Shown: in pieces, positions 58,928 to 64,000 of the stretch
How the letters are laid out: each line of letters starts with the position of its first letter
Position numbering within the stretch: the first letter of the stretch is position 1
NCBI GenBank assembly: GCA_964001305.1
Contig: CAXFAI010000010.1
Span: 1 to 64,000, forward strand
Direction: 5' to 3'
Source of the DNA: CAJXMH01 sp964001305
GTDB lineage: Bacteria; Bacteroidota; Bacteroidia; Flavobacteriales_E; Vicingaceae
Length of the DNA stretch: 64,000 nucleotides
Notes under the pieces: model-generated
Databases searched by the model: none
What the model saw: the letters and a program-made list of their open reading frames with translations, nothing else
Told to the model about the DNA's origin: nothing
Made by a program: the position numbers and the translations under genes

Positions 58928-61417
58928 TTACAACAGTCCAAACTGTTCAAAATGATGATGAAAATGCTTTCTATTTAAAAGTTCCCAATGGTCCTTATTT
59001 AAGTTTCCAAAAACCGCATTGGACGTTTCCGCTTCAGGATTTTCTTTGAAATACACTTCGTACTCATCCCAGGCTTCTAAAAAGGCTTCCTTGGCTTTCA
59101 TCAAGCTTTCATGACGCAATTTTTCTGTCTCTCCTTTTTTCATGGCTGGCATACTAAAATTCTTAGGCATTGCTCGGTAGTTCCACAAAGAATCTTGGTA
59201 TTTCTCCAAATGTTCTTCGGGTGTCACAATCGCTACCTTTTCTTTGCCAATAGCATTTAAAAAACCCATTTCTAAATGCTCAATCATGTGCTGTGGCGTC
59301 ATGATTCCCCAATGGGCTTTGGTATCTTCCGTTAGCTTGTTTAAATAGTCTTCTACGTTAGCTCTGTTAATTTCTGCAAAAGGACTTTTCTTGGCTACCA
59401 TAGTCAATACCGTAGCAATGGCTACTTTCTCGTCGTCTTGATCAAATACTTCTACAAACCATTTAACTACTCCTGAAGGAAACTGCTTTCCACGAACATC
59501 ACGATCTCTTTTTTCTTGGCAAGTTAGACGAACATAAATGGAGTCGTTGTGATAAATAGGTCGCATAAAACGACAAGTATCTAAGCCATAATTGGCCGCA
59601 ACTGGTCCTTTATTCGGATAAACGAATAAACCTGCCGCTGCAGAAAGAATAAAGTAACCATGAGCAGCACGTTTCTCAAAAATGGTATGACTTAAAGAAG
59701 TAATGTCCGTATGCGCATAAAAATGATCCCAAGACAAATTCGCAAAATTGGCAATTTCAGAATCAGTGATGGTTCGCTTATGCGTTTTCAAGGACATACC
59801 TGCCTCTATATCTTCAAAATGATACTGGAAAGGATGTTTCTCTGGCTCTTTGTATTTGGCATTGGCTTGGTAGATGCCTGTAATTTCTGTAATGGTAGTT
59901 GGTGAACCTTGAATGGCACAACGCTGCAAGTAATGCTTCACACCGCGCATTCCACCCATTTCTTCTCCACCACCTGCTCTACCAGGTCCGCCGTGCACCA
60001 AAGTTGGTAAAGGAGAACCATGTCCGGTACTTTGTTTGGCACTTTCACGGTTCAGAACTAAAATTCGACCGTGGTGAGAAGCTGCGCCAACCGTAAATTC
60101 AGTGGCCAATTTATCATCATATGTTGCAATAGAAGCACACAAAGAACCTTTACCCATATGCGAAAGCTCTACTGCTTCCTCAATGCTTTTATATGGCATA
60201 ATGGTACTAACCGGACCAAACGCCTCCACTTCATGAACTGCTTGATTTTTATAAGGGTCTTTTTCCAACAATAAAATCGGACTTAAGAAAGCCCCTTTTT
60301 CGGCATCAGCGCCCAAAACATCCACCTTCTCTAAATCCCCGTATACCAAATCAGCCGTTTTACGCAATTCAGCAACCCGTTCTTTTACTTCTTGCACCTG
60401 ATCCTTGCTCACTAAAGCACCCATTCTTGTTTCTTTCAAAGAAGGGTCTCCAATGGCTGTTCTACCCAATTCTTTTCCCAAAGCAATTTGTACATCTTCC
60501 ACATATTGCTCAGGCACCATGATTCGTCGAATAGCCGTACATTTTTGACCACATTTAACGGTCATTTCCTTTTTAACCTCCTTGATAAATAACTTAAATT
60601 CAGGAGTCCCGGGCGTTGCATCTAAACCTAAAACTGAACAATTCAAAGAATCTGCTTCCATGTTAAAGGGCACAGCTTCTTCAATAATTCTAGGGTTAGA
60701 CTTTAACAACCGACCTGTATCAGCTGAACCTGTAAAAGTCACTACATCTTGTGATTCAACCGTATCTAAAATGCTTCGTGCAGAACCGCAAATCAATTGC
60801 AATGCCCCTTCTGGCAAAATACCTGAATCAATGATTTCACGAACAACTGCTTCCGTTAAAAAAGAAGTATTGGTAGCCGGCTTTACCACTGCTGGAACAC
60901 CTGCCATCCAATTCACTGCACACTTTTCTAACATTCCCCAAACTGGGAAGTTAAAAGCGTTGATGTGAACCGCAACTCCTCTCTTGGGAACCATAATATG
61001 ATGTCCCATAAAATCACCACCTCGAGAAAGATCAATTCCTTCGCCATCTACATGATAAGGTTTGTTGGGAAATTCTCTTCGCAAAGAAGCATTTGCAAAC
61101 AAGTTTCCAAAACCGCCTTCAATATCAATCCAACTATCTACTTTAGTGGCCCCCGTTTGAAAACTAATGGGGTAAAACTTATTCTTGTTTTTCGACAAGT
61201 GCATGGCCAGCTTTTTCAGCATTAAGCCTCGCTCTTGAAAAGTCATTTTGCGTAAAGCAGGATTCCCCACTTTTCGTCCATATTCTAAAATATCGGCAAA
61301 ATCTAATCCTTTGGTAGTCGCTACGGCAATTTCTTCGCCATTAATCGCATTTATCAAAGGTGTTCCTTCTCCATCTCCTGGAGTCCATTTGCCTTGTACG
61401 TAATTTTCTAGTTTCAT
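58928..61417 (-). CDS. paaZ: PaaZ: aldehyde dehydrogenase + oxepin-CoA hydrolase, with C-terminal DinB-like extension
   Basis: The 829-residue protein has an aldehyde dehydrogenase (NAFNFPVWGMLEKCAVNWMA, EADSLN for the general-base Glu, catalytic Cys in CGQKCTAIRR near residue 295) and a MaoC-like hotdog hydratase (about 530-670; SWDHFYAHTD). These open the oxepin-CoA ring and oxidise the resulting aldehyde in phenylacetate degradation. E. coli PaaZ has about 680 residues; here roughly residues 690-829 add a segment (HWGIMTPQHMIEHLEMGF to NRKHFHHHFEQFGLL) that looks like DUF1569/DinB, comparable with the protein at 4850. The thiolase gene lies upstream beyond a four-helix-bundle cassette. Confidence 0.93.
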   Translation of the reverse strand: MKLENYVQGKWTPGDGEGTPLINAINGEEIAVATTKGLDFADILEYGRKVGNPALRKMTFQERGLMLKKLAMHLSKNKNKFYPISFQTGATKVDSWIDIEGGFGNLFANASLRREFPNKPYHVDGEGIDLSRGGDFMGHHIMVPKRGVAVHINAFNFPVWGMLEKCAVNWMAGVPAVVKPATNTSFLTEAVVREIIDSGILPEGALQLICGSARSILDTVESQDVVTFTGSADTGRLLKSNPRIIEEAVPFNMEADSLNCSVLGLDATPGTPEFKLFIKEVKKEMTVKCGQKCTAIRRIMVPEQYVEDVQIALGKELGRTAIGDPSLKETRMGALVSKDQVQEVKERVAELRKTADLVYGDLEKVDVLGADAEKGAFLSPILLLEKDPYKNQAVHEVEAFGPVSTIMPYKSIEEAVELSHMGKGSLCASIATYDDKLATEFTVGAASHHGRILVLNRESAKQSTGHGSPLPTLVHGGPGRAGGGEEMGGMRGVKHYLQRCAIQGSPTTITEITGIYQANAKYKEPEKHPFQYHFEDIEAGMSLKTHKRTITDSEIANFANLSWDHFYAHTDITSLSHTIFEKRAAHGYFILSAAAGLFVYPNKGPVAANYGLDTCRFMRPIYHNDSIYVRLTCQEKRDRDVRGKQFPSGVVKWFVEVFDQDDEKVAIATVLTMVAKKSPFAEINRANVEDYLNKLTEDTKAHWGIMTPQHMIEHLEMGFLNAIGKEKVAIVTPEEHLEKYQDSLWNYRAMPKNFSMPAMKKGETEKLRHESLMKAKEAFLEAWDEYEVYFKENPEAETSNAVFGNLNKDHWELLNRKHFHHHFEQFGLL

Positions 61418-61428
61418 TCTACTAAGTA

Positions 61429-61452
61429 TTTAAAGTACTTCAAGTTTTAAGT
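61429..61452 (+). repeat. Flanking word repeat of four-helix-bundle cassette 3 (left)
   Basis: The segment with AAGTACTTCAAGTTTTAAGT matches 61901-61925 as a direct copy at about 21 of 25 positions with one gap. AAGTACTT is itself palindromic. Lies 65 bp after the cassette gene. Confidence 0.65.
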
Positions 61453-61516
61453 GCCTGAAGTTCCAAAATTTATTCTTTTATATTCTATTACTTGCTATTA
61501 AAGTAAATAGTCCTTC

Positions 61517-61894
61517 TTAACCTTTACTCTTTAGTTTATTCCCAACAGAAATAAATATTGCCAATAGTTCTTTTACTTCATTTTTGATTTCTTCAAGTTT
61601 TTTTGACTCATTCAACCAATCTAATTCCTCTAAAACGGCTAACCAAAATAAGGTTTCGTTTGCCTCACTTTCACTAATCTTTAATTTATTCAGAAAATCT
61701 CTCTTACTTCTGGATTTGTTAGCTTCAAAGTAATTTGCTCCAATACTACTTCCTGATTTGGTTAACTGATTTCGAATTACTCTTGACTCTAGACTTTCTG
61801 GCAAGCTAGCTGACAACTTTATGATCTTAACAGCTAAAACCTTCGTTCTTTTTTCAAGTGACTTTCCGAATTCTTTATTATTCATTTTAACCAT
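61517..61894 (-). CDS. Four-helix-bundle protein (S23 IVP family), cassette 3
   Basis: The 125-residue protein has VIRNQLTKSGSSIGANYFEA, KRDFLNKLKISESEANETLF and WLAVLEELDWL, the same subfamily as the copy at 57667. An ATG three codons downstream (61885) is an equally possible start. It separates the thiolase from paaZ in an otherwise compact minus-strand cluster. Function unknown. The sequence AAGTACTT with relatives lies on both sides, analogous to the other two cassettes but with different words. Confidence 0.92.
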   Translation of the reverse strand: MVKMNNKEFGKSLEKRTKVLAVKIIKLSASLPESLESRVIRNQLTKSGSSIGANYFEANKSRSKRDFLNKLKISESEANETLFWLAVLEELDWLNESKKLEEIKNEVKELLAIFISVGNKLKSKG

Positions 61895-61900
61895 ATAGAA

Positions 61901-61925
61901 TTTTAAGTACTTGCAACTTTTAACT
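61901..61925 (+). repeat. Flanking word repeat of four-helix-bundle cassette 3 (right)
   Basis: TTTTAAGTACTTGCAACTTT and following bases; imperfect direct copy of 61429-61452. It fills the 38-bp gap between the cassette gene and the thiolase. Confidence 0.65.
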
Positions 61926-61932
61926 TTAAGTA

Positions 61933-63150
61933 TTATTGAAAACTTGCGTTTTCAATCACAACAGCATACCCTTGCCCTACGCCTACACAAAGGGTGCATA
62001 GCGCATAACGTTTGCCGGTTTCTTGCAATTGCAGGGCTGCAGTATGAACAATTCGAGTTCCTGTAACGCCCAATGGATGACCCAATGCAATGGCACCACC
62101 ATTCGGATTAATTCTTTCATCGTCATCGGCTAAGCCCATTTCACGAGTACAAGCTAAAACTTGCGCTGCAAAGGCTTCATTGATTTCAATGATATCCATA
62201 TCGTCTAGCGTTAGACCTGCTCTTTTCAAGGCTTTTTCAGAAGCTCCAACAGGACCTATTCCCATAATTCTTGGCTCAACACCATGAACAGCGGCACTTA
62301 AAATACGTGCCATAGGTTTTAAATTATATTGTTTTACAGCCTCGCCTGAAGCGATAATAGTTGCAGCCGCTCCATCGTTTAATCCTGAAGCATTTCCTGC
62401 AGTTACCGTTCCTCCTTCTCTTCTGAACGCAGGCTTTAGTTTAGCAAGTGTTTCCACAGTCGTACCTGCTCTAACAAATTCATCAGTATCAAAGATAATG
62501 GGATCTGATTTTCGCTGAGGAATTTCAACCGAGACAATCTCTTTGGCTAAACGTCCGTTAGCTTGAGCTGCCGCTGCTTTTTGTTGCGACCACGCTGCAA
62601 ATTTGTCTTGATCTTCACGACTAATCCCATATTTATCGACCAAATTTTCAGCTGTTTGCCCCATGGCGTCGGTGCCAAACTTTTCTTTCATTTTGGGGTT
62701 TACAAAACGCCAACCGAAACTACTGTCGTGCATTTCTGCATCTCTTCCGAAAGGTTTAGAAACTTTGGAAATCACCCAAGGTCCGCGAGTCATGTGTTCT
62801 ACCCCACCTGAGATGAATAAATCTCCTTCATCTGCTTTGATGGCTCTATGCGCATGCGCAATAGCCGACATTCCTGATGAACACAAACGGTTTATGGTTT
62901 CTCCTGCTACATTCCATGGCAAATCAGCGAGCAATGCTGACATACGAGCTACATTTCGGTTGTCTTCTCCAGCTTGATTGGCACAACCTAGAATGACATC
63001 TTCATAAGCCTCGGCAGGAATATTTGGATTTCTTTTTACAATTTCTTTGATAACCAAAGCACCTAAATCGTCTGTTCTAATGGGTGATAAAGTTCCAGTA
63101 AATCGTCCGATGGGTGTGCGTATTCCATCGATTATATATGCTTCTTTCAT
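61933..63150 (-). CDS. paaJ: 3-oxoadipyl-CoA thiolase (acetyl-CoA acyltransferase)
   Basis: The 405-residue thiolase begins EAYIIDGIRTPIGRFTGTLS, which is typical of PaaJ/PcaF. Active-site Cys in NRLCSSGMSA, His in ALGHPLGVTGTR and second Cys in CTLCVGVGQG are intact. In phenylacetate degradation it splits 3-oxoadipyl-CoA to succinyl-CoA and acetyl-CoA and also acts one step earlier on the didehydro ester. It is preceded by paaI and paaH genes on the same strand. General thiolase function is certain; PaaJ assignment rests on N terminus and context. Confidence 0.9.
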   Translation of the reverse strand: MKEAYIIDGIRTPIGRFTGTLSPIRTDDLGALVIKEIVKRNPNIPAEAYEDVILGCANQAGEDNRNVARMSALLADLPWNVAGETINRLCSSGMSAIAHAHRAIKADEGDLFISGGVEHMTRGPWVISKVSKPFGRDAEMHDSSFGWRFVNPKMKEKFGTDAMGQTAENLVDKYGISREDQDKFAAWSQQKAAAAQANGRLAKEIVSVEIPQRKSDPIIFDTDEFVRAGTTVETLAKLKPAFRREGGTVTAGNASGLNDGAAATIIASGEAVKQYNLKPMARILSAAVHGVEPRIMGIGPVGASEKALKRAGLTLDDMDIIEINEAFAAQVLACTREMGLADDDERINPNGGAIALGHPLGVTGTRIVHTAALQLQETGKRYALCTLCVGVGQGYAVVIENASFQ

Positions 63151-63204
63151 AGTCTATTTTTAAGGAAGCATAAAGGTAACTATTGTGGCTGGCTTGGTAA
63201 AATT

Positions 63205-63627
63205 TTAGTCTTCTATCTGATGCTCTTTTGAACTTCGGTAAACGGTGCCTCGCATAAAGTAAAAACCATCTTTTTCATCGTTGCAATAAATGGTAACATC
63301 AATGTCGGCTTTTTTGTGGCTGATAGCGAATACCTTAGCTTCCGCTCGAAGTATATCACCTTCCTTAGCTGACTTAGAGTACACCATATTTCCATTTATT
63401 AATGGAGAAATTCTTCCGTACGAATTAGAAGCAAATGCCAAAGCTGAATCAGCAAGTGAAAAAGCAATACCTCCATGCAAAGTACCAAATCCGTTTAGCA
63501 TTTCTTTGCGCACTTTCATTTGTAAATGGCACTCCCCTTCTTCTATTTTCAAAGGTTCAATATCCAACCACTGCGAACAGTAATCGGTTTTCATCATGCT
63601 TTCGTAAACTTTTTGAGCTTTTGACAT
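63205..63627 (-). CDS. paaI: PaaI-type hotdog thioesterase
   Basis: The 140-residue protein has the PaaI hotdog signature: LNGFGTLHGGIAFSLADSAL and FASNSYGRISP, with the catalytic Asp in LADSA and the Asn and Gly of the HGG loop. PaaI hydrolyses hydroxyphenylacetyl-CoA and relieves CoA trapping in phenylacetate degradation. It lies between the partial paaH and the thiolase gene. Confidence 0.9.
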   Translation of the reverse strand: MSKAQKVYESMMKTDYCSQWLDIEPLKIEEGECHLQMKVRKEMLNGFGTLHGGIAFSLADSALAFASNSYGRISPLINGNMVYSKSAKEGDILRAEAKVFAISHKKADIDVTIYCNDEKDGFYFMRGTVYRSSKEHQIED

Positions 63628-63629
63628 AC

Positions 63630-63670
63630 TTGAATGGTTGAATTTGAGAATTTGTAAATGGTTAAATGAC
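63630..63670 (+). repeat. Short AT-rich word repeat upstream of paaI
   Basis: TTGAATTTGAGAATTTGTAA and variants of GGTTGAATTTG / ATGGTTAAATG occur in tandem in the gap before paaI. Same style as the four-helix-bundle flanks but with no such gene here. The remaining part of the 117-bp gap to paaH has no visible feature. Confidence 0.45.
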
Positions 63671-63744
63671 TAAAATTTTTAAAGACTTTAGACCGCTTAG
63701 CTGTAAGAAATTAGACTTATATTATTTATACTAAATGTAATGAG

Positions 63745-64000
63745 CTACACATCAAACGTCTCCCCTTTCGCTGCCATCTTCCTTAAAATCGGGCTACATC
63801 TATAACGCTCTTCATGATATTCATTAAACAGACAATCTAAAGCTTCCACACAATTTTCAATTCCCAATTCATTCGCCCATGCTAGTAAGCCCTTTGGATA
63901 ATTTACTCCATTCGTCATCGCTAAGTCAATGTCTTTTGCTGAGGCAATATTTAAATGTAAGGTATCTGCTGCTTCATTAATCAACATGAATAAAATACGG
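63745..64000 (-). CDS. paaH: PaaH-like 3-hydroxyacyl-CoA dehydrogenase, 3' part
   Basis: The minus-strand frame is open to the window edge; the last 84 residues are visible (RILFMLINEAADTLHL, then ASAKDIDLAMTNGVNYPKGL and YRCSPILRKMAAKGETFDV). This is the C-terminal dimerisation domain of 3-hydroxyacyl-CoA dehydrogenases, where the DIDLAMxxGxNYPxGL signature is characteristic; the context makes it PaaH (3-hydroxyadipyl-CoA dehydrogenase). The N-terminal NAD-binding domain lies outside. Confidence 0.88.
   Translation of the reverse strand, partial: RILFMLINEAADTLHLNIASAKDIDLAMTNGVNYPKGLLAWANELGIENCVEALDCLFNEYHEERYRCSPILRKMAAKGETFDV

Overview
The window looks like chromosome of an AT-rich, aerobic member of the Bacteroidota, most likely Flavobacteriales. 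The evidence is six proteins ending in type IX secretion (T9SS) type A sorting domains, Bacteroidota-type promoter boxes (TAnnTTTG), a propeller-type LytS/LytTR two-component pair, an alpha/beta-fused 2-oxoacid dehydrogenase E1, and a phenylacetate (paa) cluster with a long PaaZ. No rRNA, tRNA or CRISPR array was recognised. All family calls come from reading motifs; no database search was run.

Layout. 0-5 kb: the 5' end of a secreted-protein gene leaving the window on the minus strand, two lipoprotein genes (one a methyltransferase), and a TetR-SDR-metallohydrolase operon with palindromes at both ends of the tetR gene. 5-13 kb: a giant T9SS protein with SprB-like repeats and a LytS/LytTR pair. 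13-18.5 kb: a five-gene signalling operon (PAS-PP2C phosphatase, FIST sensor, histidine kinase, receiver, small alpha/beta protein). 18.5-28.8 kb: mutS2 followed by an accessory island. The island holds the mobile mystery protein A/B pair (Xre regulator plus Fic protein), bracketed by a perfect 38-bp direct repeat, and then a tight operon of an MmeI-like restriction-methyltransferase, a viroplasmin-type RNase HI and a UvrD-family helicase carrying a nuclease-like insertion and a zinc ribbon. A sulfotransferase follows. 29-40 kb: surface and secreted proteins (T9SS cargo, FG-GAP protein, subtilase, a long repeat propeller), a serine hydrolase and a membrane SGNH protein. 41-50.6 kb: NAD-binding protein, S41 peptidase with a barrel-like partner, a FlgO/TolB-TPR-AraC regulator divergent from a serine hydrolase, TerB-like protein, methyltransferase, HisC-like aminotransferase, CIA30 protein and an Xre/membrane-protein pair. 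50.7-55.3 kb: E2 and E1 of a branched-chain-type 2-oxoacid dehydrogenase with a divergent Lrp regulator. 57-64 kb: phenylacetate catabolism (partial paaH, paaI, thiolase, paaZ, crotonase, paaY), all on the minus strand.

Two themes deserve attention. First, the RM-RNase H-helicase operon looks like a defence module whose RNase H and helicase parts I do not recognise as a named system. Second, three four-helix-bundle (S23/IVP-family) genes sit as small cassettes between genes of metabolic operons. Each is flanked by its own low-complexity 'word' repeats, in one case a perfect 17-bp inverted repeat. Word repeats of another vocabulary flank mutS2 and the mobile mystery pair.
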